Notes: generated by a model not told the origin, from the sequence alone. Shown: positions 1 to 8,148, counted from the stretch's first letter. The stretch: 64,000 nucleotides of DNA from Micromonospora sp. WMMD980 (GCF_029626035.1 NZ_JARUBE010000003.1:2108001-2172000); one strand, 5' to 3'. Program-made: numbers and translations.

Positions 1-767
1 TGCTGGCCGCCGGCATGCTCGCCGCGATGGCGGTCGGGGTCGCCGGAATCGGCCGGCTGCGCCGCACGGCGCCCGCCCCGGCGGCCGGGCACGGCGCGGG
101 CGGGTGGCGAGCGCTCGCGGCGAGCCTGCGCGACCGGCAGTTCCGCCGTCTCGCCGGGGCGTACCTGGCCATGTCGACCACCACCCACCTGGTCCTGGCC
201 GGGGTGCCCTACTACGCCGAGTACGAGCTGGGTCGCGCCGGGCTGACCACGGTGCTGGTCGCCGCGTTCGTCGCGCCGGCGCTGCTGGTCACCCCGGTGT
301 GGCTGGCGCTGGCCCGGCGCGTCGGCAAGCAGCGGGCCCTGCTCGGCGCGCAGGTCGCGTTCGCCGCCGGGTCGCTGGTGCTGGCGGTCGGTCGGCCGGC
401 CGGGTCGCCGGTGCTGGTCGCCGCCGTGGCGGTGCTCGGGGTGGCGTTCGCCGGCATGCAACTGCTGCCGTTCTCGATGCTGCCCGACGTGATCCGTGCC
501 GCCGGCGCGGCACGCGCCGGCACCTACACCGGGGTGTGGACCGCCACCGAGGCCACCGGCGCCGCGCTGGGCCCCTACGCGTACGCGTTGTGCCTGGCCG
601 CCGGCGGTTTCGTGGCGTCCGGCGCCGGGCAGACAGTGGTCCAGCCGGCGGGTGCCCTCGCCGCGCTGCGTTACGGCTTCGGCCTGTTGCCGGCCGCGGT
701 GATGGTGCTCGCGGTGCTGGTGCAGCGCCGATACACCCTGGACGGCGCCGCGCGCGACGAGCACTAG
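1..767 (+). CDS. GPH-type MFS sugar transporter, C-terminal part (5' truncated)
   Basis: The reading frame is open from the window edge, so the N-terminal half lies outside; about 250 residues are visible. They form several hydrophobic segments rich in Ala, Leu and Val, as in the second half of a 12-helix transporter. A segment near residues 150-165 of the visible part reads LLPFSMLPDVI, which matches the signature of glycoside-pentoside-hexuronide (MelB-like) cation symporters. The substrate cannot be read from sequence. The stop codon TAG overlaps the likely -10 box of the next gene. The family call is good; the sugar specificity is unknown. Confidence 0.75.
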   Translation, partial: LAAGMLAAMAVGVAGIGRLRRTAPAPAAGHGAGGWRALAASLRDRQFRRLAGAYLAMSTTTHLVLAGVPYYAEYELGRAGLTTVLVAAFVAPALLVTPVWLALARRVGKQRALLGAQVAFAAGSLVLAVGRPAGSPVLVAAVAVLGVAFAGMQLLPFSMLPDVIRAAGAARAGTYTGVWTATEATGAALGPYAYALCLAAGGFVASGAGQTVVQPAGALAALRYGFGLLPAAVMVLAVLVQRRYTLDGAARDEH

Positions 768-770
768 ACT
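765..770 (+). promoter_or_regulatory. Leaderless-type -10 box TAGACT
   Basis: TAGACT fits the actinobacterial -10 consensus TAnnnT and ends 9 nt before the ATG at 780. No Shine-Dalgarno sequence lies between, which suggests a leaderless transcript. The first three bases are also the stop codon of the upstream transporter gene. Confidence 0.45.
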
Positions 771-779
771 TCGCCCCCG

Positions 780-1943
780 ATGGACGCCGAGCCCGCCACC
801 GAGACCCGCCCCTGCGCCCACTGTGGCCGCGAGGTGCCGCAGCGCGCCGGCGCCGGCCGCCCGTTCCGCTACTGCCGGGACAACGACGGCGCCTGTCAGC
901 GGGCCGCCCGCAACTCGCGGATGCGTCACCGAAACTCCCCCGGCCTGCCCGGGCAGGTGGCGCGGACCTGGGAGGCGGTGGACCGGCTCGACCAGGTGGT
1001 GGAGACGCTCACCGAGGCGCTGCACGCCGAGCTGTCCCCGGCCGGGGTGGAGCGGCAGCTCGCCGAACTGCGTGCCGAGACGGCCGCGCAGGTCGCCGCC
1101 GCGCACGCCGAGCGCGACGAGGCCCGCCGCGACGCCGAGGACGCCGCCGCCTCGGCCGCCCGGGACCGGCAGGACACCCGCGCCGCGTTGGCCGAACGCG
1201 ACACCGCCGCGCAGCGGGCCGAGCGGGCGGACGCGTCGGCCGCCGCGGCCGCCGAGCGGGCCGCCGCCGCCGAGACCGCCCGGGACGCCGCCCGCGCCGA
1301 GGCGGGCGCCGCGCAGGCGTTGCGGGTGCAGGCCGAACGTGACCGCGACGCCGCGCGCGTCGAGCTGCGGACCGTGCGCGCCGAACGCGACGCCGAGCGG
1401 CAGCGGGTCGCCGAGCTGACCGCCGAACGCGACGCCGCCCGCGTCGACGCCGAACGCGCCACCCGCTCCGCCACCGAGGCCCTGGACCGGGCGCACCGCC
1501 TGCGCGCCGAGGCCGACGAGGCCCGCGCCGACGCGCAGGCCGCCCGGGCGCAGGCCGGCGAGGACCGCCGCGCGGCGCGGGCCGCCGTCGAGCGGGCCGC
1601 CGCCGAGGCCGCGGCCGCGCGGCGGGCCGTCGCGGAGCGGGACCGCGCCGAGGCCGCCCGCGTCGACGCGGTGGCGGCGGCCGACGCGGCCCGCGCCGAG
1701 GCGACCGAGGCGCTGCGCGCCGAGGTGGCGGCCCGGTCCGCCGAGCGGGAGGCGCTGCGCGCCGAGCTGGCCGAGGCTCGGCGGGCCACCACCACCGCGC
1801 AGGCCCGCGCGGACGACCTGGCGGCGCGCCTGGCCGCCGCCGAGACCGACCGGGACACCGCGGCGCGCCGCGCCGGGCAGCTCGCCGACCAGGTCAGCGA
1901 CCTGGCCGGCGCGTTGGCGTCGCTCGGGTCGCGCGCCGGCTGA
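780..1943 (+). CDS. Zinc-knuckle N-terminus plus long coiled-coil protein, function unknown
   Basis: A protein of 387 aa. The N-terminus carries four cysteines (C12, C15, C32, C39; CxxC then Cx6C), which looks like a small zinc-binding module of the kind seen in FCS or recombinase-type knuckles. From about residue 60 to 370 the sequence is almost only Ala, Arg, Glu and Asp in heptad-like repeats with no Pro, as expected for one continuous coiled coil. There is no signal peptide or membrane segment, so it should be cytoplasmic. It could be a DNA- or chromosome-associated structural protein, but no catalytic domain is visible. The start is supported by the -10 box 9 nt upstream. Confidence 0.7.
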   Translation: MDAEPATETRPCAHCGREVPQRAGAGRPFRYCRDNDGACQRAARNSRMRHRNSPGLPGQVARTWEAVDRLDQVVETLTEALHAELSPAGVERQLAELRAETAAQVAAAHAERDEARRDAEDAAASAARDRQDTRAALAERDTAAQRAERADASAAAAAERAAAAETARDAARAEAGAAQALRVQAERDRDAARVELRTVRAERDAERQRVAELTAERDAARVDAERATRSATEALDRAHRLRAEADEARADAQAARAQAGEDRRAARAAVERAAAEAAAARRAVAERDRAEAARVDAVAAADAARAEATEALRAEVAARSAEREALRAELAEARRATTTAQARADDLAARLAAAETDRDTAARRAGQLADQVSDLAGALASLGSRAG

Positions 1944-2002
1944 GCGGCCACGGACCGGGACGGGGCAGCGCGGAGCCGCCGGGCCGGGCGAGGATCGACG
2001 GC

Positions 2003-2593
2003 ATGGGAAAGACGTACGAGCGCATCGACGGCCGGTTGCGGGAGTTCATCGAGGCGCAGCCGATGTTCTTCGTGGCCACCGCCCCGCTGGCCGGCGACGG
2101 CACGGTCAACCTGTCCCCGAAGGGCCTGCGGGGCACCCTGGCGGTGCTCGACGAGCACACCGTGGCCTACCTCGACTTCGCCGGCAGCAACGCCGAGACC
2201 ATCGCCCACCTGCGGGAGAACGGCCGGGTCACGCTGATGTGGTGCGCGTTCGCCGGCCCGCCGAACATCGTGCGGGTGCACGGGCACGGCGAGCCGGTGT
2301 TCCGCGACGACCCGCGCTGGCCCGACCTGCTGCGGTACTTCCCCGACGTCGACCCGGGCCCGCACGGGCTGCGGGCGATCATCGTGGTGCGCGCCGGCCT
2401 GATCCGCGACACCTGCGGCTACGCGGTGCCGCTGATGAGCTACGACACCGACCGCGACCTGCACGGGCGGCGGTTCGCCCGGGAGGACGACGCGTCGCTG
2501 TCGGCCTATTTCGCCGGCAAGGAGCACGTGGCGCACAGCATCGACGGGCTGCCCGGCCTGCCGTTGCCGTTGCCGCCCACGCCGGCGCGGTGA
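2003..2593 (+). CDS. Pyridoxamine 5'-phosphate oxidase family (flavin-binding split-barrel) protein
   Basis: A protein of 196 aa. Residues about 12-130 show the FMN-binding split-barrel pattern: a start like REFIEAQPMFFVATAP, then NLSPKG, then a strand ending LMWCAFAGPPNIVRVHGHG. This is the subgroup close to PNPOx-like and general-stress FMN proteins rather than PdxH itself. It probably binds FMN or a related flavin and reduces or senses a small molecule, but no substrate is known for this subgroup. The ATG has a weak GAGG sequence 10 nt upstream. It stands alone, convergent with the peptide transporter 7 bp downstream. Confidence 0.85.
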   Translation: MGKTYERIDGRLREFIEAQPMFFVATAPLAGDGTVNLSPKGLRGTLAVLDEHTVAYLDFAGSNAETIAHLRENGRVTLMWCAFAGPPNIVRVHGHGEPVFRDDPRWPDLLRYFPDVDPGPHGLRAIIVVRAGLIRDTCGYAVPLMSYDTDRDLHGRRFAREDDASLSAYFAGKEHVAHSIDGLPGLPLPLPPTPAR

Positions 2594-2600
2594 CCCGCCG

Positions 2601-4082
2601 TCAGTGGATGCCGGCCATCAGGCCGCGGATCTGCCGGGTGAACATCACCGCGGCCAGGCCCAGCAGCACCGACGCCAGCCCGAAGGTGAGGAAGTAGGTC
2701 GACTGCGACCAGCTCTGCGCCAGCCGGGCCACCTGGCCGCCGACGGCGTCGCCGACGGCGGTGGCGAGGAACCACAGGCCGAGCATCTGGCTGGCATATT
2801 TCACCGGGGCCAGTTTCGTGGTGGCCGACAGGCCCACCGGGCTCAACGACAGCTCACCGGCGACCTGGATCGCGTAGACCGCGACGAGCCACCACGGTGA
2901 GACCAGGTCGCCGCCGACGGCGGCGCGCGCGGCGGCGGCCATCAGCACGAACGACAGGCCGTTGAGCACCAGGCCGACGGCGAACTTCGTCGGCGTGGAC
3001 ACCCGGTGGCCCAGCTTCAGCCACAGCCACGCCGCCAGCGGCGCGCCGATGATGATCAGGATCGGGTTGACCGACTGCAACCAGGACGCCGGGAAGGTGA
3101 ACCCGCCCACGTTCCGGTCGGTGCGGTCCGCGGCGAAGATGTTCAGCACCGACCCGGCCTGGTCGTAGATCAGCCAGAACGCGGCGGCGAAGACGAACAG
3201 CCACACGTAGGCCTTCATCCGGAGACGTTCGGTGTCGCTGATCTCCCGGTCGGTGAGGATCCGCGCGAAGTAGCCGACGGTCACCAGCACGGTGAGCACG
3301 GCGAGCAGGTTGACCACCGTGTCGACGGTGAACCAGCCGGCCACCAGCAGCACGAGCAGCGCCAGCGCCAGCACGCCGACGGCGATGCCGGCGCGGGTCA
3401 GGGCGCGACGCCGGTCGGCGCCCAGCAGCGGGTCGGCCGGCCGGGCCCCGGCGTCGCCGAGGTTGCGCCGCCCGGCCACGTACTGCAGCACGCCGAAGGT
3501 CATGCCGACGGCGGCCGCGCCGAACCCGAGATGCCAGTTGATCTTCTCGCCGAGGAAGCCGGTGATCAGCGGGGCGATGAACGCGCCCAGGTTGATGCCC
3601 ATGTAGAAGATGGAGAACCCGGCGTCGCGGCGCGGCGAGTCCCGCTCGTACAGGTCGCCGACCATGGTGGAGATGTTGGGCTTGAGCAGCCCGGTGCCGA
3701 GCACGATCAGCGTCATGCCGGCGAACACGCTCCACCCGGTGGGGATCGCCATCACGTAGTGCCCGGCGGCGATCACCACGCCGCCCCACAGCACGCTGCG
3801 CCGTGCCCCGATCAGCCGGTCGGCGATCCAGCCGCCGGGCAGCGCCATCAGGTAGACCATGGCGTTGTAGGTGCCGTAGACGGCGTTGGCGGTGGACTCC
3901 CCGATGCCGAGGCCGCCGTCGGCGACCGCCGCGGTCAGGTACAGCACCAGGATGGCCCGCATGCCGTAGAAGCTGAACCGCTCCCACATCTCGGTGAGGA
4001 AGAGGGTGGACAGCGCCCGCGGGTGACCGAAGAACGTCTTCCCGGCAGGCGGTCGGGCTCCGACCGGCGCGTCACTGCTCAT
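2601..4082 (-). CDS. POT/PTR family proton-dependent oligopeptide transporter
   Basis: A protein of 493 aa with about 12-14 hydrophobic helices. The first helix carries the POT signature ExxER (E31, E34, R35) followed by FSFYG, and a second family motif (IFYMGINLGAFIAPLITG) lies near residues 145-165. The protein should import di- and tripeptides with protons across the cytoplasmic membrane. I chose the ATG at 4082 over a further upstream in-frame ATG at 4139 because GGAGGTGACG sits directly before it and residue 1 then begins MSSDAPVG. It is divergent from rbpA. Transport of other substrates, such as nitrate or drugs, is known in the family and cannot be excluded. Confidence 0.9.
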   Translation of the reverse strand: MSSDAPVGARPPAGKTFFGHPRALSTLFLTEMWERFSFYGMRAILVLYLTAAVADGGLGIGESTANAVYGTYNAMVYLMALPGGWIADRLIGARRSVLWGGVVIAAGHYVMAIPTGWSVFAGMTLIVLGTGLLKPNISTMVGDLYERDSPRRDAGFSIFYMGINLGAFIAPLITGFLGEKINWHLGFGAAAVGMTFGVLQYVAGRRNLGDAGARPADPLLGADRRRALTRAGIAVGVLALALLVLLVAGWFTVDTVVNLLAVLTVLVTVGYFARILTDREISDTERLRMKAYVWLFVFAAAFWLIYDQAGSVLNIFAADRTDRNVGGFTFPASWLQSVNPILIIIGAPLAAWLWLKLGHRVSTPTKFAVGLVLNGLSFVLMAAAARAAVGGDLVSPWWLVAVYAIQVAGELSLSPVGLSATTKLAPVKYASQMLGLWFLATAVGDAVGGQVARLAQSWSQSTYFLTFGLASVLLGLAAVMFTRQIRGLMAGIH

Positions 4083-4212
4083 CGTCACCTCCGGCACGCG
4101 TGGTGGGTAACATCCCCGGTGACGGGCGAAACACTCCACCGATCCGGCCGGCTGTCGTGGCCGGTTACCCTTGAGCGTCCCGACCCGCGTACGGCCCGGC
4201 CGGCGTGGGTGG

Positions 4213-4239
4213 GGAATGGCCGGGCGGTGACCGGCCGTT
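4213..4239 (+). promoter_or_regulatory. SigR-type (ECF, oxidative stress) promoter of rbpA
   Basis: GGAAT at 4213-4217 and GTT at 4237-4239 are separated by 19 nt, matching the SigR/SigH consensus GGAAT-N18/19-GTT. In Streptomyces coelicolor rbpA is a known SigR target, so position and identity agree. Transcription would start near 4246, about 34 nt before the ATG. Confidence 0.75.
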
Positions 4240-4279
4240 ACACCTGAGGACCAGCACCACGAACGAGGGGAAGTCGATC

Positions 4280-4621
4280 ATGGGCGAGCGTATGCTGCGC
4301 GGTAGCCGGCTGGGCGCGGTCAGCTACGAATCCGACCGCAACACGGAGCTCGCGCCGCGTCAGACCCGCGAGTACCTGTGCGCCAAGGGCCACCAGTTCG
4401 AGGTGCCGTTCGCCGTCGACGCCGAGGTCCCCACGACCTGGGAGTGCAAGTTCGACGGCAGCGTCGCCCGGCTGGTCGACGGCAGCGAGCCGGAGCAGAA
4501 GAAGGCCAAGCCGCCGCGTACCCACTGGGACATGCTGCTGGAGCGGCGTTCGATCGCCGAGCTGGAGGACATCCTCGCCGAGCGGTTGCAGGAGGTCCGC
4601 ACCCGCCGCGGTCGCGCCTGA
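4280..4621 (+). CDS. rbpA: RNA polymerase-binding protein RbpA
   Basis: A protein of 113 aa, the usual length for this actinobacterial family. RbpA binds RNA polymerase and the principal sigma factor and stabilises the open complex. Visible family features are the N-terminal stretch MGERMLRGSRLGAVSYE, the central beta-barrel core around YLCAKGHQFEVPF with zinc-site-type cysteines, and the C-terminal sigma-interacting helix near THWDMLLERRSIAELEDIL. An in-frame ATG further upstream at 4205 is rejected because it lies within the promoter. GAGGGGAAG sits 7 nt before the chosen ATG. A SigR-type promoter precedes it and a strong hairpin follows it, so it is probably transcribed alone. Confidence 0.95.
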   Translation: MGERMLRGSRLGAVSYESDRNTELAPRQTREYLCAKGHQFEVPFAVDAEVPTTWECKFDGSVARLVDGSEPEQKKAKPPRTHWDMLLERRSIAELEDILAERLQEVRTRRGRA

Positions 4622-4635
4622 GCCACCTGACACGT

Positions 4636-4669
4636 CGAAGCGCCCCCGGGATCACCCGGGGGCGCTTCG
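4636..4669. terminator. Strong hairpin terminator between rbpA and fxsA
   Basis: A perfect 15-bp inverted repeat (4636-4650 with 4655-4669) has a 4-nt loop, ATCA. It lies 15 bp after the rbpA stop and 24 bp before the convergent fxsA stop, so it can serve both strands. There is no run of T, which is common for actinobacterial terminators. Confidence 0.8.
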
Positions 4670-4692
4670 TCACGTTCGGGCGGGTTTCGGCC

Positions 4693-5211
4693 TCAGCGGT
4701 CCACGATCTCGCCCTCGATGGCCGGGCCGGGCTGCGGCGACCCCGCCGGCGGCTGCGCGGTGGGAGTCGGCGTCGGCTGCGGCGCGCCCGGATAGACCCG
4801 AACCCGCCGCGGGCCGAACAGGTCACCGGCGACCATCGACGACACCCGCCGCTCGGTGGTACGGCGCACCCCGCCGGCGGCGAGGCGGCGCAGCGGCGGC
4901 ACCAGCAACAGCAGGCCCACCACGCCGCTGACCAGGCCGGGCAGCGCCAGCAGCAACGCACCGGCCAGCCCGACCAGACCGTCGGTGACCTGCGCGCCGG
5001 GCGGCTGGCCGGCCTGCGCGGCGGCCCGGAACCGCCGCCACGCCCGCATGCCCTCGCGGCGCAACAGCACCAGACCCAGCAGCGACGCGGCGAACACCAG
5101 CAGCAGCGCCGCCCCGAACCCGACGGCCCGCCCGACCAGCACGAAAACGGCCAGCTCCAGCAGCGTCAGCAGCAGCAGAGCCGGTGGTACGAATCTGAGT
5201 CCTCGGCGCAT
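4693..5211 (-). CDS. fxsA: FxsA family membrane protein
   Basis: A protein of 172 aa from the ATG at 5211. The N-terminal part (residues 1-110) has the FxsA pattern: a hydrophobic helix, the conserved ELAVFVLVGRAVG, a second helix, and a third near residues 75-105 (GLAGALLLALPGLVSGVVGLLLLVPP). The tail is Pro/Thr/Gln rich and probably cytoplasmic. FxsA of E. coli was named for suppression of phage T7 exclusion by F plasmid; its molecular role is unclear. An in-frame start at 5253 would add 14 residues but has no ribosome site, while GGGGTGAG precedes 5211. It lies between rbpA and ppm1. Confidence 0.85.
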   Translation of the reverse strand: MRRGLRFVPPALLLLTLLELAVFVLVGRAVGFGAALLLVFAASLLGLVLLRREGMRAWRRFRAAAQAGQPPGAQVTDGLVGLAGALLLALPGLVSGVVGLLLLVPPLRRLAAGGVRRTTERRVSSMVAGDLFGPRRVRVYPGAPQPTPTPTAQPPAGSPQPGPAIEGEIVDR

Positions 5212-5266
5212 CTCACCCCATCCGCCCGGTGTGTCGTCACGCCCCTCCAGCATGACACGTCCGCGC

Positions 5267-6043
5267 TCACGGCCACCGGGCCAGCGCCCGTGGGCGGCCC
5301 CGCACCGCCGCCCGGCGGTCCCGCACCCCCCACCGGGTGACCCGCCACAACGCCTCCGCCACGATCAGCGGACTCATCTTGCTGTCGCCGTGCTCCCGCT
5401 CGGCGAACGTGATCGGCACCTCGACGATGCGCACCCCGGCCCGGTGCGCCAGCCGCGACAGCTCCACCTGGAACGCGTAACCCTGCGAGCGCACCGAGGC
5501 CAGGTCGATCGCGTCCAACGCCGCCGACCGGTACACCCGGTAGCCGCCGGTGGCGTCGCTGACCGGCATGCCCAACGCCACCCGCGCGTACAGGTTGCCC
5601 ACCCGCGACAGCAGCAGCCGCCGCCACGGCCAGTTCAGCACCCGCGCGCCGCGCGCCCACCGCGAGCCGATCACCACGTCGGCGTCGCGGGCGGCGTGCA
5701 GCAACGCCGGCAGGTCCTCCGGGGCGTGCGAACCGTCGGCGTCCATCTCCACCACCGCGTCGTAGCCGCGCTCGCGCGCCCACGCGAAACCGGCCAGGTA
5801 GGCCGCGCCGAGGCCGCCCTTGCCGGGCCGGTGCAGCACCTGCACCTGCGCGTCGGCGCCGGCCAGCGTGTCGGCGATGCCGCCGGTGCCGTCGGGGCTG
5901 TTGTCGTCGGCGACGAGCACGTCCACCGCGGGCGCCGCGGCGCGGACCCGGGCGACGACGCGGCGCACATTGTCCGCCTCGTTGTAGGTGGGGATGACCA
6001 CGAGGACCCGCCCCACCCCGGGATGGCCGTCTGCCGCACCCAC
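5267..6043 (-). CDS. ppm1: Polyprenol monophosphomannose synthase (Ppm1 catalytic domain)
   Basis: A protein of 258 aa, a GT2-fold glycosyltransferase of the dolichol-phosphate mannose synthase type. Visible motifs are VVIPTYNEADN (residues 16-26), VADDNSPDGT (44-53) and the metal-binding DAD (101-103). It should transfer mannose from GDP-mannose to polyprenyl phosphate on the cytoplasmic face of the membrane, giving the donor for protein O-mannosylation and lipoglycan synthesis. It has no membrane anchor of its own. In M. tuberculosis this domain is fused to Lnt; here the two are separate genes 24 bp apart on the same strand. The start is GTG with GAGAGGGG upstream. Confidence 0.92.
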   Translation of the reverse strand: MGAADGHPGVGRVLVVIPTYNEADNVRRVVARVRAAAPAVDVLVADDNSPDGTGGIADTLAGADAQVQVLHRPGKGGLGAAYLAGFAWARERGYDAVVEMDADGSHAPEDLPALLHAARDADVVIGSRWARGARVLNWPWRRLLLSRVGNLYARVALGMPVSDATGGYRVYRSAALDAIDLASVRSQGYAFQVELSRLAHRAGVRIVEVPITFAEREHGDSKMSPLIVAEALWRVTRWGVRDRRAAVRGRPRALARWP

Positions 6044-6067
6044 CGTCGCACCGCCCCTCTCGTCGGG

Positions 6068-7681
6068 TCAGCCGGGTGTGACCTCCCGGCGGCGGCGGCG
6101 GGCCACGGCCGCGCCGGCCAGGGCCACGACCGCGAGGGCCGCGAGCGCCACCTCCGGCCACACCCCGACCGTGGTGGCCGGGGTACGCCCGTCCCCGAGT
6201 CGCATCTGCCGCACCACCACCTCGGCGGTGTTGAACCCGGTGGCACCGTCTACCCGCCCGTCGGGGGTAACGAACCCGGACACCCCGACCGTCGAGGACA
6301 TCAACGCGGCGCGGCCGTGCTCGACGGCGCGCAGCCGCACCATGGCCAACTGCTGGCGGGCCTCGGCCACGTCGAACGTGGCGTTGTTGGTCTGCACCAC
6401 CAGCAGCTGCGCCCCGCCGGTGACGGTGTCGCGGACGATGCCGTCGTAGGCGACCTCGAAGCAGATCACGTCGCCGAGGGTGGCCGGGCCGGCGTCCAGC
6501 ACGCCGGGACGTTCGCCGGGGACGAAGTCGGAGCGCACCCGGTCGACCTCGGCGCTGACCTTGCGGGCGATGGACCGCAGCGGCACGTACTCGGCGAACG
6601 GCACCGGATGACGCTTGGTGTAGACCTGGCTCAGGTCGGCGCCGCTGCCGGGACGCCACAGCAGGCCGGCGTTGCGGACCTCCCCCTCGCCCGGGCCGAG
6701 CAGCACCGCGCCGACCAGGATCGGCGCGTCGATCGCGTCGGCGGCCTGGGAGATGCGGTACCCGGCGCCGGGGTTGCGCAGCGGGTCGATGTCGCTGGAG
6801 TTCTCCGGCCACACCACCAGGTCGGGGCGCACCTGGCCGCCCCGGTCGACCCGGTCGGCGAGTTCCAGGGTCGCGTCGACGTGGTTGTCGAGCACCTTCT
6901 GGCGCTGGGCGTTGAAGTCCAGGCCGAGCCGCGGCACGTTGCCCTGCACGATCGCCACGGTGACGGTGTCACCCGCGCCGCGTACCCCCGCCGGGACGGC
7001 CGGCCCGGCGGCGAGCAGCGCCGCCGCCGCGGCGGCCAGCCCCGCGATGGGCCGCCACTGCCCGGCCGGCCGGCGCCAGTCACGCCAGGCCGCGGCGAGC
7101 AGGATCCCCCCGGCGAGCGCGACGGCGAACGTGACCAGCGGGGCGCCGCCGAGCGCCGCCAGGCGCAGCAACGGCGAGGTGTCCTGGCTGAACGCCAACC
7201 GCCCCCACGGGAACCCGCCGAACGGGGTGCGGTCGCGCAGCGCCTCCTGCCCGACCCACAGCACGCCGGTCAGCAGCGGCCACGCCGCCCGCCACCGGTC
7301 GACAAGCGGCGACACCCAGGCGCTGGCGGCGCCGAGCAGCGCCAGGTAGCCGGCCTGCAGCAGCGACAGCAGCGCCCATGGCAGCGAGCCGGTGTGCAGG
7401 TTCGTCCACTCCAGCAGCGGCGCGAACAGCGCCACCCCGGCCAGGAACCCCAGCCCGGCGCCGGCGCGCAACCGCCGCCGGTGCGCCGCGGCGGCCAGCA
7501 ACGCCACCCCGACCGGCGCGAGCGGCCACACACCGTACGGGGGGAACGCCGCCAGCAACGCCAGCCCGGCCGCCACGGCCACCGGCACGGCCACCGGCAA
7601 CGGCAGCGGACGCCCACCGGTGTGCGGGCGTGCCCCGTCGGTGGCACGCGGCTGGTCCTGCTCGAGCGTCGTCACCGGCAC
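6068..7681 (-). CDS. lnt: Apolipoprotein N-acyltransferase
   Basis: A protein of 537 aa. Residues 25-230 hold about six to seven membrane helices and residues 240-480 form a nitrilase-like extracytoplasmic domain. The catalytic triad is visible: E293 in WPEN, K356 in TKRHP and C407 in DVICFEVAY. A further conserved Glu (E364) lies in PFAEY. The enzyme adds a third acyl chain to the N-terminal cysteine of lipoproteins, and several lipoproteins are encoded in this window. A short hydrophobic segment and Arg-rich tail close the protein. It is upstream of ppm1 and likely co-transcribed with it. In mycobacteria the equivalent region anchors Ppm1 at the membrane, so it may play that role too. Confidence 0.92.
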   Translation of the reverse strand: MPVTTLEQDQPRATDGARPHTGGRPLPLPVAVPVAVAAGLALLAAFPPYGVWPLAPVGVALLAAAAHRRRLRAGAGLGFLAGVALFAPLLEWTNLHTGSLPWALLSLLQAGYLALLGAASAWVSPLVDRWRAAWPLLTGVLWVGQEALRDRTPFGGFPWGRLAFSQDTSPLLRLAALGGAPLVTFAVALAGGILLAAAWRDWRRPAGQWRPIAGLAAAAAALLAAGPAVPAGVRGAGDTVTVAIVQGNVPRLGLDFNAQRQKVLDNHVDATLELADRVDRGGQVRPDLVVWPENSSDIDPLRNPGAGYRISQAADAIDAPILVGAVLLGPGEGEVRNAGLLWRPGSGADLSQVYTKRHPVPFAEYVPLRSIARKVSAEVDRVRSDFVPGERPGVLDAGPATLGDVICFEVAYDGIVRDTVTGGAQLLVVQTNNATFDVAEARQQLAMVRLRAVEHGRAALMSSTVGVSGFVTPDGRVDGATGFNTAEVVVRQMRLGDGRTPATTVGVWPEVALAALAVVALAGAAVARRRRREVTPG

Positions 7682-7753
7682 CTCACCACGATCACGGGCC
7701 GAAGGCTACCCGGCGGGGGCGCCTGCCGACCCGCGGGCGGCCCGGAGACGGAA

Positions 7754-7783
7754 ATCGGGGCGCGGCCCAAGCCGCGCCCCGAT
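7754..7783 (-). terminator. 13-bp GC hairpin
   Basis: A perfect 13-bp stem (7754-7766 with 7771-7783) has a CCAA loop. It can end the candidate small RNA or readthrough from the lysine operon, whose last stop codon is 370 bp upstream at 8149. It lies 72 bp before the lnt start. Confidence 0.6.
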
Positions 7784-8040
7784 GCTCCCAGGCCCTTCCC
7801 GGCCGGTGGGGCGAGAGTGATCGGCGCCGACCTTCGGACCGACCGGACGTGGACTGGCTGCCCCCGCCTGGCCGTTGTCTACTGGCCGTTCCTCACACCC
7901 TGCCCGTACACCGGTAACCGCGACCGGTTCGCGCCGCCCCGCCGACCCCCGCCCGCTGGACCTGGCCGCCGCAACCTTTCGGTCGCTCGGCCAGCGGACG
8001 AGAGGACGAAACGAACAACAGCCGCTTCCCGTGGTAGGAC
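7754..8040 (-). ncRNA. Candidate small structured RNA (about 285 nt), no family assigned
   Basis: The region 7682-8148 has no credible gene. On the minus strand a TTGACA (8072-8077) and TACCGT (8047-8052) with 19 nt between form a good promoter. About 285 nt further on, a perfect 13-bp hairpin (7754-7783) forms a terminator. Between them, 7962-7994 on the minus strand can fold as CTGGCC/GGCCAG enclosing CGACC-GAAA-GGTTG, a stem with a GNRA tetraloop. No ribosome site or plausible reading frame is seen. It could be a 6S- or Ms1-like RNA, a long lnt leader, or nothing; I do not recognise a named family. Confidence 0.35.
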
Positions 8041-8046
8041 TCAAAG

Positions 8047-8077
8047 ACGGTACGGCGTGCACCCCCGCCGCTGTCAA
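8047..8077 (-). promoter_or_regulatory. Promoter TTGACA-N19-TACCGT of the candidate small RNA
   Basis: Read on the minus strand, the -35 hexamer is a perfect TTGACA and the -10 hexamer TACCGT fits TAnnnT. The predicted start is near 8040. No open reading frame begins downstream before the hairpin at 7783; lnt starts only at 7681. Confidence 0.45.
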
Positions 8078-8148
8078 CCCGCCCCGGCCTGTCGTGTGTT
8101 GCGCCACGGCGTGTCGCGTCGGCGCGTCTCGATGGGTGGACGGCCGGG

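Noticed and set aside
104..1342. Long Arg/Gly/Pro-rich open frame over the transporter and coiled-coil genes
   Set aside because: It is a frame shadow of high-GC coding DNA; residue content is not protein-like and it spans two real genes.
926..2536. 536-codon minus-strand frame opposite the coiled-coil gene
   Set aside because: Antisense of the Ala/Arg/Glu repeats; the real genes on the plus strand have clear starts and motifs.
7682..8148. Adenosylcobalamin riboswitch controlling the aminomutase genes
   Set aside because: The region is downstream of the operon and lacks the B12-box pattern; the upstream region (14901-15043) is too short and also lacks it.
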